Made by a program: the position numbers and the translations under genes
Assembly (NCBI GenBank): GCA_031178025.1
Contig: JAPSJU010000060.1
Span: forward strand, 1 to 10,403
Origin: Agromyces sp.
GTDB lineage: Bacteria; Actinomycetota; Actinomycetes; Actinomycetales; Microbacteriaceae
Direction: 5' to 3'
Length of the DNA stretch: 10,403 nt
The notes under the pieces: model-generated
What the model was told of the DNA's origin: nothing
What the model saw: only the letters and a program-made list of their open reading frames with translations
Databases searched by the model: none
Part shown: positions 5,016-10,403 of the stretch, one piece after another
Layout: every line of letters starts with the position of its first letter
Numbering within the stretch: the first letter of the stretch is position 1

Positions 5016-6108
5016 CCCGCAGCAACCGCAGCCCGACCGGTCGGGGCCCAACCGTGACGACGAGGAGCGGCTGCACATCGACGGCATCGCGATGGTTCGC
5101 CTGCTGGGCCCGCAGGACCGCCTGCTCTCGTCGATCGAGCGCGAGTACCCCGACGTGGAGGTGCACGTGCGCGGCAACGAGATCGCGATCCGCGGCGAGG
5201 TCGCGGAGCGCACGAGGGTGCGCCGACTGATCGAAGAACTCCTGGAGCTCGTGCGCAGCGGCCAGGACCCCACGCCCACCGAAGTGAGGAGCTCGGCCCG
5301 AATGCTCGACGCCGATCCCAATTCCAAGCCGTCCGAGCTGCTCGGCCAGGTCATCGTCTCCGCCCGCGGCAAGACGATCCGGCCGAAGACCGAGGGGCAG
5401 CGGCAGTACGTCGACGCGATCGACGAGAACACCATCGTCTTCGGCATCGGCCCGGCCGGCACCGGCAAGACGTACCTCGCGATGGCCAAGGCCGTGCAGG
5501 CGCTGCAGCGCAAGGAGGTGAACCGGATCATCCTCACGCGTCCCGCCGTCGAGGCCGGCGAGCGCCTCGGCTTCCTGCCGGGCACCCTCACCGACAAGAT
5601 CGATCCGTACCTCCGCCCGCTCTACGACGCCCTGAACGAGATGATGGATCCCGAGATGGTGCCGAAGCTGCTCGCCTCGGGCACCGTCGAGGTGGCGCCG
5701 CTGGCATACATGCGCGGCCGGACGCTCAACGACTCCTTCGTCGTGCTCGATGAGGCGCAGAACACGACCCCCGAGCAGATGAAGATGTTCCTCACCCGAC
5801 TCGGCTTCGGTTCGAAGATGGTCGTGACGGGCGACATCACCCAGGTCGACCTTCCCGGCGGTGCGAGCGGACTGCGCCTCGTCACGCGCATCCTCGACGA
5901 GGTCGACGACATCCACTTCGCACGGCTCACCAGCGACGACGTCGTGCGGCACAGCCTCGTCGGGCGCATCGTCGACGCGTACACCGAGCACGACCAGCGC
6001 GCACAGGCGCAGCGCTTCGAACGCGAGCAGGCGCGCGAGTTCGCGAACCGCGCGGAGCGTCGCGGGCACGGGCCTCGCGATCACCTGCCGCGGAAGGGCA
6101 AGGCATGA
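5005..6108 (+). CDS. phoH: PhoH family P-loop ATPase (PhoH/PhoL)
   Basis: The start is decided by a perfect AGGAGG at 4993-4998, 6 bases before an in-frame TTG at 5005; the upstream ATG at 4939 lies deep inside the HIT gene and lacks such a site. This gives 367 residues and an 11-base overlap with the HIT gene. A N-terminal RNA-binding-like region (about 22-85, with RLLGPQDRLLSSIEREYPDV and VHVRGNEIAIRGE) precedes the PhoH ATPase core: Walker A GPAGTGKT at 149-156, TRPAVEAGERLGFLPG (178-193), Walker B VVLDEAQN at 246-253 and the VTGDITQVDLP motif (274-284). The charged tail is lineage-specific. PhoH-like proteins are cytoplasmic ATPases related to superfamily I helicases, with a proposed role in RNA metabolism. 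The gene overlaps ybeY by 4 bases, a widespread pairing. Confidence 0.94.
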   Translation: MPADPQQPQPDRSGPNRDDEERLHIDGIAMVRLLGPQDRLLSSIEREYPDVEVHVRGNEIAIRGEVAERTRVRRLIEELLELVRSGQDPTPTEVRSSARMLDADPNSKPSELLGQVIVSARGKTIRPKTEGQRQYVDAIDENTIVFGIGPAGTGKTYLAMAKAVQALQRKEVNRIILTRPAVEAGERLGFLPGTLTDKIDPYLRPLYDALNEMMDPEMVPKLLASGTVEVAPLAYMRGRTLNDSFVVLDEAQNTTPEQMKMFLTRLGFGSKMVVTGDITQVDLPGGASGLRLVTRILDEVDDIHFARLTSDDVVRHSLVGRIVDAYTEHDQRAQAQRFEREQAREFANRAERRGHGPRDHLPRKGKA

Positions 6109-6566
6109 GCATCGAGGTCAACAACGAGTCGGCGATCGAGGTCGACGAGGCGGCGCTGCAGCGCCTCGCCGTCTACGCGCTCGACGCGATGCACGTGCAT
6201 CCTGACGCCGAACTCGCCATCGTGCTCGTCGACGAGGGTGCGATGGAGCAGCTCCACGTGCAGTGGATGGACGAGCCGGGCCCGACCGACGTCCTGAGCT
6301 TCCCCATGGACGAGCTTCGTCCGGGCACCGAGGACCAGCCCGCCCCGCCCGGCCTGCTCGGCGACGTCGTGCTCTGTCCGCAGGTGGCCGAGGCGCAGGC
6401 CCGCACCGCGGGTCATCCGCTCCTCGACGAGCTGCTCCTGCTCACGACGCACGGCATCCTGCACCTGCTCGGCTTCGATCACGCCGAGCCCGCAGAGGAG
6501 AGGGAGATGTTCGGCATCCAGCGGGACATCCTCGTCGGGTTCACCATGCAGGAGCGGCGCCGCTGA
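6105..6566 (+). CDS. ybeY: Endoribonuclease YbeY (rRNA maturation factor)
   Basis: 153 residues, starting within the ATGA overlap with phoH; GGAAGGG at 6092-6098 is the ribosome binding site, 6 bases away. The zinc-binding motif HGILHLLGFDH (116-126) supplies the three histidines His116, His120 and His126 of the family signature HxxxHxxGxxH. DVLSFPMDE (62-70) and GLLGDVVLCPQVAEAQA (83-99) are the other YbeY landmarks. YbeY is a metal-dependent single-strand endoribonuclease linked to 16S rRNA 3'-end maturation and ribosome quality control. In E. coli it interacts with Era, whose gene lies two genes downstream here. Length and motifs are normal and intact. Confidence 0.95.
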   Translation: MSIEVNNESAIEVDEAALQRLAVYALDAMHVHPDAELAIVLVDEGAMEQLHVQWMDEPGPTDVLSFPMDELRPGTEDQPAPPGLLGDVVLCPQVAEAQARTAGHPLLDELLLLTTHGILHLLGFDHAEPAEEREMFGIQRDILVGFTMQERRR

Positions 6567-6568
6567 CC

Positions 6569-7885
6569 ATGCAGCCCTGGCTCTTCATCGGAGCGGCCTT
6601 CGTACTCGTGGCGTTCGGCGGCCTCATGGCCGCGGTGGACTCGTCGATCGGCGCGTCGAGCCGTGGTGACGTCACGGACCTCGCGATCGATTCCCGCGCC
6701 CGGCGATCGCTCCTCGCGATCGCGGACGACACGGGTGCCCACGTCAACGCCGTCAACTTCATGCGCATCATCGCCGAGACCACGGCCGCGGTGCTCGTCA
6801 CCCTGGCGTTCGTGTCGTTCCTCGACAACGTGTGGCTCGTGCTGCTGTACTCCGCCCTCATCATGACGGCCGTCTCGTTCGTGCTCGTGGGGGCGAGCCC
6901 CCGCAGCGTCGGCCGGGCGCACGCCGACACGGTGCTGCGACTCACGGCGCCGCTCGTGCACTTCCTGCGGGTCCTGCTCGGACCGCTCGCCAACGCCCTC
7001 GTCACGCTCGGCAACCGGGTGACCCCCGGTCGCATCCGCTTCGCCGGTGTCTCGAGCGAGGAGCAGCTGCTCAGCATGGTCGACGAGGCCACCGAGCTCG
7101 ACGTGCTCGAAGAGGGCGACCGGGAGCTCATCCACTCGATCTTCGAGTTCAACGACACGGTGGCCCGTGAGGTGATGGTGCCGCGCACCGACATGGTGAC
7201 GATCGACGCATCCGCACATCTCGCCCAGGCCATGGCGCTCTTCCTCAAGGCGGGGTACTCGCGCATCCCCGTGATCGACCGGGATGCCGACGACGTCATC
7301 GGCATCCTGTACCTGCGCGATCTCGCCCGTCTGGGATTCGAGCGGCCACTCGACGCCGAGGACCTCACCGTCGGCGAACTCGTGCGGCCCGCCGCGTTCG
7401 TCCCCGACTCCATGAAGGCGGACGCGCTCCTGCGGCAGATGCAGCTCCAGTCCAACCACCTCGCGATGGTCGTCGACGAGTACGGGGGCATCGCCGGGCT
7501 GGTCACGCTCGAGGACCTCATCGAGGAGCTCGTCGGCGACATCTCCGATGAGTACGACCGCGAGGCCGCGCAGGTCGAGGAGCTCGGCGGTGGGCGCTAT
7601 CGCGTGAACGCGCGACTCCCGATCGACGAGCTCGGCGAGCTCTTCGGGCTGGACCTCGAGGATGAGGACGTCGACTCGGCCGGCGGTCTGCTCGCGAAGG
7701 AGCTCGGGCGCCTGCCGCAGTCGGGGGAACGGGTGACCGTCTCCGGGCTCGTGCTCCAGGCCGAGCGCACGGAAGGCCGACGCAAACGCATCTCCACGAT
7801 CCTCGTCGAACGAGACCAGGCGCTCATCGACGCCCAGTCGGCATTCGAGGCGGGGGAGCCCGAAGGAAGGAACCACCGTGGCTGA
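6569..7885 (+). CDS. CNNM/CBS/CorC-domain membrane protein (hemolysin-like, CorC/HlyC family)
   Basis: I start at the ATG at 6569, two bases after the ybeY stop; AGGAG at 6550-6554 is rather distant (14 bases), and translation may be coupled. The open frame extends far upstream but that part is antisense-free shadow within ybeY. The 438 residues contain a CNNM-type (DUF21) transmembrane region (about 1-150; clear hydrophobic segments at 4-24, 68-84, 87-108 and 127-147), a tandem CBS pair (about 203-256, with VMVPRTDMVTI and SRIPVID; and about 268-325, with HLAMVVDEYGGIAGLVTLEDLIEE, read in parts), then a CorC_HlyC/transporter-associated domain (about 338-415, with DSAGGLLAKELGRLP). Relatives include proteins implicated in magnesium and cobalt efflux; CBS pairs bind adenine nucleotides. 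The old label 'hemolysin' is misleading. The gene overlaps era by 8 bases. Confidence 0.9.
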   Translation: MQPWLFIGAAFVLVAFGGLMAAVDSSIGASSRGDVTDLAIDSRARRSLLAIADDTGAHVNAVNFMRIIAETTAAVLVTLAFVSFLDNVWLVLLYSALIMTAVSFVLVGASPRSVGRAHADTVLRLTAPLVHFLRVLLGPLANALVTLGNRVTPGRIRFAGVSSEEQLLSMVDEATELDVLEEGDRELIHSIFEFNDTVAREVMVPRTDMVTIDASAHLAQAMALFLKAGYSRIPVIDRDADDVIGILYLRDLARLGFERPLDAEDLTVGELVRPAAFVPDSMKADALLRQMQLQSNHLAMVVDEYGGIAGLVTLEDLIEELVGDISDEYDREAAQVEELGGGRYRVNARLPIDELGELFGLDLEDEDVDSAGGLLAKELGRLPQSGERVTVSGLVLQAERTEGRRKRISTILVERDQALIDAQSAFEAGEPEGRNHRG

Positions 7886-8783
7886 GCCCGCACCCGAGTA
7901 CCGAGCCGGATTCGTCTCGATCGTCGGCCGACCGAATGTGGGCAAGTCGACGCTCACCAACGCCCTCGTCGGCGAGAAGGTCGCCATCACGAGTTCGAAG
8001 CCGCAGACCACCCGGCGGGCGATCAGGGGGGTCGTGCACCGCCAGCACGGCCAGCTGATCCTCGTCGACACACCCGGCCTGCACCGGCCGCGCACCCTCC
8101 TCGGCGAACGGCTCAATTCCCTCGTGCAGTCGACGCTCGGCGACGTCGACGTCATCGCGTTCTGCGTCCCCGCGAACGAGGCGATCGGCCCGGGCGACCG
8201 GTTCATCAACGAGCAGCTGGAGCAGTACCCGCGGGCGAAGAAGGTGGCGATCGTCACCAAGACGGATGCCACGTCGAAGGCCAAGGTCGCCGAGCAGCTG
8301 CTGGCCGTGTCCGAGCTGCGCGACTGGGCATCGGTCATCCCGGTCTCCGCACCGCGCGGCGAGCAGCTCGACGTGCTCGTCACCGAACTGCTCGCGCTCA
8401 TGCCCGCGTCAGAGCAGCCGCTCTATCCGGCCGAGACCACGACCGACGAGGACATCACCGAACGCATCGCCGAGTTCGTCAGAGAAGCCGCGCTCGAAGG
8501 CGTCTCCGACGAGCTGCCGCACTCGATCGCGGTGACCGTCGACGACCTCATCGAGCGTGAGGACAAGGACCTCCTCGAGATCTACGCCAACCTCATCGTC
8601 GAGCGCGACAGCCAGAAGGGCATCATCATCGGAAAGGGCGGTTCGCGCCTGCGTGAGGTCGGCGCCACCGCGCGCGTGCAGATCGAACAGCTCCTCGGCC
8701 GCAAGGTCTTCCTCGCGTTGCACGTCAAGGTCGCGAAGGACTGGCAGCGCGATCCGAAGCAGCTCGGCCGGCTCGGGTTCTGA
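7878..8783 (+). CDS. era: GTPase Era, ribosome assembly factor
   Basis: 301 residues, from GTG at 7878; GGAAGG at 7865-7870 lies 7 bases upstream and the start overlaps the previous stop by 8 bases. The N-terminal GTPase domain shows G1 GRPNVGKS (17-24), the G2 region QTTRRAIRG (43-51), G3 DTPG (64-67), a G4 box TKTD (127-130) in place of the usual NKxD, and G5 SAP (157-159). A C-terminal KH domain follows with DLLEIYANLIVERDSQKGII (231-250) and the GKGG loop (252-255). Era binds the 3' end of 16S rRNA and helps 30S assembly. Its presence after ybeY is a common, functionally coherent linkage. The Thr for Asn change in G4 occurs, as I recall, in other actinobacterial Era proteins, so I do not read it as loss of function. 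Confidence 0.95.
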   Translation: MAEPAPEYRAGFVSIVGRPNVGKSTLTNALVGEKVAITSSKPQTTRRAIRGVVHRQHGQLILVDTPGLHRPRTLLGERLNSLVQSTLGDVDVIAFCVPANEAIGPGDRFINEQLEQYPRAKKVAIVTKTDATSKAKVAEQLLAVSELRDWASVIPVSAPRGEQLDVLVTELLALMPASEQPLYPAETTTDEDITERIAEFVREAALEGVSDELPHSIAVTVDDLIEREDKDLLEIYANLIVERDSQKGIIIGKGGSRLREVGATARVQIEQLLGRKVFLALHVKVAKDWQRDPKQLGRLGF

Positions 8784-8788
8784 GCCGG
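8768..8788 (+). terminator. Hairpin overlapping the era stop codon
   Basis: CCGGCTC (8768-8774) and GAGCCGG (8782-8788) are exact reverse complements with a 7-base loop that includes the first base of the era stop codon TGA (8781-8783). No T-run follows. It lies at the end of the eight-gene array, facing a convergent gene, so a transcription end or 3'-protecting hairpin is plausible. Confidence 0.4.
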
Positions 8789-8930
8789 GGTCACCGACGG
8801 TCGGCCGGGGTGGAGCTCGAGCCGATCCTGATGGCGTCGACGCCGAACCGCTCTCGACCGCGGCCTGCAGACGCCGCCATCCGGCTCCCTGCAGGAAGGC
8901 TCGCTCGCGGCGTGCACGTCCATGGCCGTG
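8784..8930. other. Spacer between convergent era and lipoprotein genes
   Basis: No convincing gene is present in these 147 bases. They contain a perfect 12-bp palindrome GGCGTCGACGCC (8833-8844) and an inverted repeat CCTGCAG/CTGCAGG (8864-8870 and 8889-8895, 18-base loop) that could serve as a weak terminator for the minus-strand lipoprotein gene. GCCGGGGT occurs twice (8784-8791 and 8804-8811). None has a T-run, so each is only tentative. Confidence 0.3.
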
Positions 8931-9545
8931 TCATGAGGTCGGAACGAGGCTGGGGATCACGACGACCGCATCGTCGCCGTAGCGCTCGTCGATCGCCTCC
9001 TGCAGCGTGCCGTCGTCGAAGCGGACCTCGAGCACGAGCCGGCCGTTCACGATGGCGCTGCCGAGCACACCGGGAACGACGCGTTCGAGCTCCGCTCGCA
9101 CGCGCTCCGCTCCCGCCTCGCTCAGGGTTCCCCGCGGACGCGACTCGTCCCACGGATCCGCCTCCGAAGAGTCGTTCGTCGGATCGTGGAGGGCGGCGGG
9201 CACGGGCTCGCGCGTCACCGTGAAGGTCTCGCCGTCCCAATCGCCCCACACGGCGTACGCCCCCCACATGATCCCGGACGCGGACTGCCACCCCTCCGTC
9301 ACCGCGCTCCAGTCCCAGCCGAGGATGGCGGGTCCGTCGCACTGCGGCGGGTACGACTCCGCGATCGGGCCGAGGCAGAGGACCGGCCCGGCGTCGCCCT
9401 CGAGCACCGTCCCCGTCCCGTGCACCGCCTGGGGCAGCGTCGGCGCCGGCGGCGCCCACCCGTCGGAATCGGCGGGCGGACCGGCGCAGCCCACGATGAC
9501 CATCGCGGCGGACGCCGCGATCACGGCTCCCACGGCTCCTCGCAC
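8931..9545 (-). CDS. Putative secreted lipoprotein of unknown function
   Basis: The start is the GTG whose first base is 9545: a perfect AGGAGGT (plus 9551-9557) lies just upstream, with 6 bases between AGGAGG and the GTG. The 204-residue product begins MRGAVGAVIAASAAMVIVGC, a short signal peptide with one N-terminal Arg, a hydrophobic core and a lipobox IVGC, so Cys20 would be lipidated and the protein anchored outside the membrane. The mature part starts with a Pro/Ala/Gly linker (21-45). A region with PVLCLGPIAESYPPQCDGP (54-72) and ILGWDWSAVTEGW (74-86) follows, where Cys57 and Cys69 could form a disulfide. Then WGDWDGETFTVTREPV (100-115), an acidic stretch, and a C-terminal part (about 140-200) alternating helix and strand. 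I do not recognise a named family, and no function can be assigned. It diverges from the sensor kinase gene across 157 bases. Confidence 0.82.
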   Translation of the reverse strand: MRGAVGAVIAASAAMVIVGCAGPPADSDGWAPPAPTLPQAVHGTGTVLEGDAGPVLCLGPIAESYPPQCDGPAILGWDWSAVTEGWQSASGIMWGAYAVWGDWDGETFTVTREPVPAALHDPTNDSSEADPWDESRPRGTLSEAGAERVRAELERVVPGVLGSAIVNGRLVLEVRFDDGTLQEAIDERYGDDAVVVIPSLVPTS

Positions 9546-9577
9546 CCCGCACCTCCTGACGCCATTCTCGGCGCTGA

Positions 9578-9605
9578 CCGGAACGGCCGCGAGACAACGT
9601 TCCGG
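9578..9605. promoter_or_regulatory. 8-bp inverted repeat upstream of the lipoprotein gene
   Basis: CCGGAACG (9578-9585) and CGTTCCGG (9598-9605) are exact reverse complements with a 12-base spacer. They lie 33-60 bases upstream of the lipoprotein start codon and about 100 bases before the sensor kinase start. It could be a regulator binding site or, if transcribed, a leader hairpin. Similar-length GC-rich repeats arise by chance, so position is the main argument. Confidence 0.35.
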
Positions 9606-9690
9606 CCCGCTCACTCGTCTGCCGAGCTGCCGGCGTACGACTGGAGGATGATTCCGAGTGCGTGGCACGAGGGGCGGGATGGCGACCGCG

Positions 9691-9696
9691 TACGGT
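9691..9696 (+). promoter_or_regulatory. Candidate leaderless promoter of the sensor kinase (-10 box)
   Basis: TACGGT fits TAnnnT and ends exactly 6 bases before the GTG at 9703, the same geometry as the TACGAT box before the HIT gene. No Shine-Dalgarno-like sequence precedes the GTG, which supports leaderless initiation. No clear -35 box is visible. Confidence 0.45.
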
Positions 9697-9702
9697 GGAT
9701 CG

Positions 9703-10403
9703 GTGACCACGACGACGACCCTCAGCCGCGGCAGGCTCACGACCGATATCGTGCTCGCCGTCGCGTTCGCGCTCGTGAGCCTCCCGTTCGCGTTGCTCGG
9801 CGATGCGGCCGATCTCGTGGCGCTCGTCCTCTTCGGAGGTGCGCTCGCGGTCCGTCGCCTCACCCCGGGATGGTCGCTCGGCCTCGCCTGGGCTGCGGCC
9901 ATGGTGCAGATGGCGGCGCTCCGCGACCTCCAGCTCTACGACGCCGCCGTGCTCGGCGTGCTCTACTCGAGCGCCGCCCACGGCGGGCGGGTCGTGAAGT
10001 GGCTCGGCCTCGTATCCGCCGGCGCCGGCGCCGTGATCGCGACGTTGTACCTCGTGGTGCTGAAGCCCCTCACCGGCGAGACGCCGCTGTATGCGAACCC
10101 ACCGGATCCGATCGGGATGGCGACGTGGCTCGGCGCCTCCTTCGTCGCGTCGATCGCGGTGCTGGTGCTCGCATGGACGGCAGGGCTCCTCGTGCGGGCG
10201 GTGCGGGAGACGCGTGAGATCCGCCGCCGAGAGGAGATCGCGACGCGCGAGCGCGCCCTCGTCGAGTACCGCTACGCGGTCGAACAGGAGCGCAATCGCA
10301 TCGCCCGCGACATGCACGACGTCGTCGCGCACTCGCTCGCCGTCGTCATCGCGCAGGCCGACGGAGCCCGCTTCGCGGCCCGCACCCGGCCCGAGGCATC
10401 CCT
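9703..10403 (+). CDS. Two-component sensor histidine kinase, HisKA_3 type, N-terminal part
   Basis: The frame opens with GTG at 9703 and is still open at the window edge after 233 codons, so the catalytic HATPase domain is missing. The product begins VTTTTTLSRGRLTTDIVLAV. Hydrophobic segments at about 15-33, 36-50, 57-72, 80-92, 101-120 and 142-165 form a multi-pass membrane sensor without a large extracellular domain. A charged linker (166-194) that could be a coiled coil leads into the dimerisation and phospho-acceptor H-box ERNRIARDMHDVVAHSL (196-212) with His205 as the predicted phosphorylation site. This H-box is typical of the NarL-coupled DesK/LiaS class, so a LuxR-type response regulator gene is expected just right of the window. 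The input signal is unknown. The upstream region suggests leaderless transcription, and the lipoprotein gene diverges from it. Confidence 0.87.
   Translation, partial: MTTTTTLSRGRLTTDIVLAVAFALVSLPFALLGDAADLVALVLFGGALAVRRLTPGWSLGLAWAAAMVQMAALRDLQLYDAAVLGVLYSSAAHGGRVVKWLGLVSAGAGAVIATLYLVVLKPLTGETPLYANPPDPIGMATWLGASFVASIAVLVLAWTAGLLVRAVRETREIRRREEIATRERALVEYRYAVEQERNRIARDMHDVVAHSLAVVIAQADGARFAARTRPEAS

Noticed and set aside
6263..6568. N-terminal extension of the CBS/CorC protein frame into ybeY
   Set aside because: The extension is low-complexity Arg/Ala within ybeY in another frame. The ATG at 6569 gives the expected membrane-anchored N-terminus.
6479..8401. 640-codon open frame on the minus strand opposite the CBS/CorC and era genes
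   Set aside because: Antisense shadow of two conserved genes, with biased composition and no recognisable domain.
8810..8930. Small plus-strand coding sequence after era
   Set aside because: No ribosome binding site, low-complexity product, and it runs on into antisense of the lipoprotein gene.
8931..9902. Longer 323-residue version of the lipoprotein
   Set aside because: The upstream extension would overlap the divergent kinase gene and bury the signal peptide. The GTG at 9545 has a perfect AGGAGGT and yields an N-terminal signal peptide with lipobox.
9186..10217. 343-codon plus-strand frame across the lipoprotein-kinase region
   Set aside because: Out of frame with the kinase, whose frame gives membrane segments and a clear H-box. 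This product is mostly Arg, Gly and Pro.
8791..10332. 513-codon minus-strand frame over the lipoprotein and sensor kinase genes
   Set aside because: It conflicts with a lipoprotein gene that has a perfect ribosome binding site and lipobox, and with the kinase H-box on the other strand. The product is low-complexity.
1..10403. CRISPR array, insertion sequence, prophage, tRNA or rRNA, toxin-antitoxin or defence system
   Set aside because: I looked for direct-repeat arrays, terminal inverted repeats, transposase motifs, cloverleaf-type sequences and small gene pairs and saw none. Gene content and spacing are those of core chromosome up to about 8783.

Overview
The window is high-GC DNA, densely packed with genes on short spacers. 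It reads as a chromosomal housekeeping segment from an actinobacterium. The order hemW – hrcA – dnaJ – rsmE – HIT – phoH – ybeY – CBS/CorC protein – era, a CIRCE operator before hrcA, GTG/TTG starts and leaderless-looking promoters all fit Actinomycetota. Strong GCATCC enrichment and the tandem DUF4870 genes suggest Micrococcales, perhaps Microbacteriaceae; that finer placement is inference.

Layout. Bases 1-579 hold the C-terminal half of HemW, cut by the window edge. Two small DUF4870 membrane proteins follow on the minus strand (605-1000 and 1121-1528). The 182-base divergent spacer 1529-1710 carries a clear CIRCE element (1662-1688), a candidate -10 box for hrcA, a candidate minus-strand promoter and two unexplained palindromes. 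From 1711 to 8783 eight plus-strand genes form one tightly spaced array: hrcA, dnaJ (DnaJ2 type), rsmE, a HIT-domain hydrolase, phoH, ybeY, a CNNM/CBS/CorC protein and era. Several starts overlap the preceding stop codon. A hairpin lies between hrcA and dnaJ, another overlaps the era stop codon, and a leaderless-type promoter appears to precede the HIT gene. A 147-base spacer then separates era from a convergent minus-strand lipoprotein gene (8931-9545). Divergent from it, a two-component sensor kinase starts with GTG at 9703 and runs off the right edge.

How the genes work together. hrcA and dnaJ are a heat-shock unit that HrcA autoregulates through CIRCE. rsmE, ybeY and era all act on 16S rRNA or the small ribosomal subunit (methylation, 3'-end maturation, assembly). 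phoH is a P-loop protein often found beside ybeY. The array therefore links protein folding with ribosome maturation, and an internal promoter may free the second half from heat-shock control. The lipoprotein/sensor pair at the right looks like a lineage-specific accessory module of unknown purpose.

I found no CRISPR array, mobile element, tRNA, rRNA or defence system, and nothing I would call a new system. The most interesting signals are regulatory. No stretch longer than 300 bases lacks a gene.
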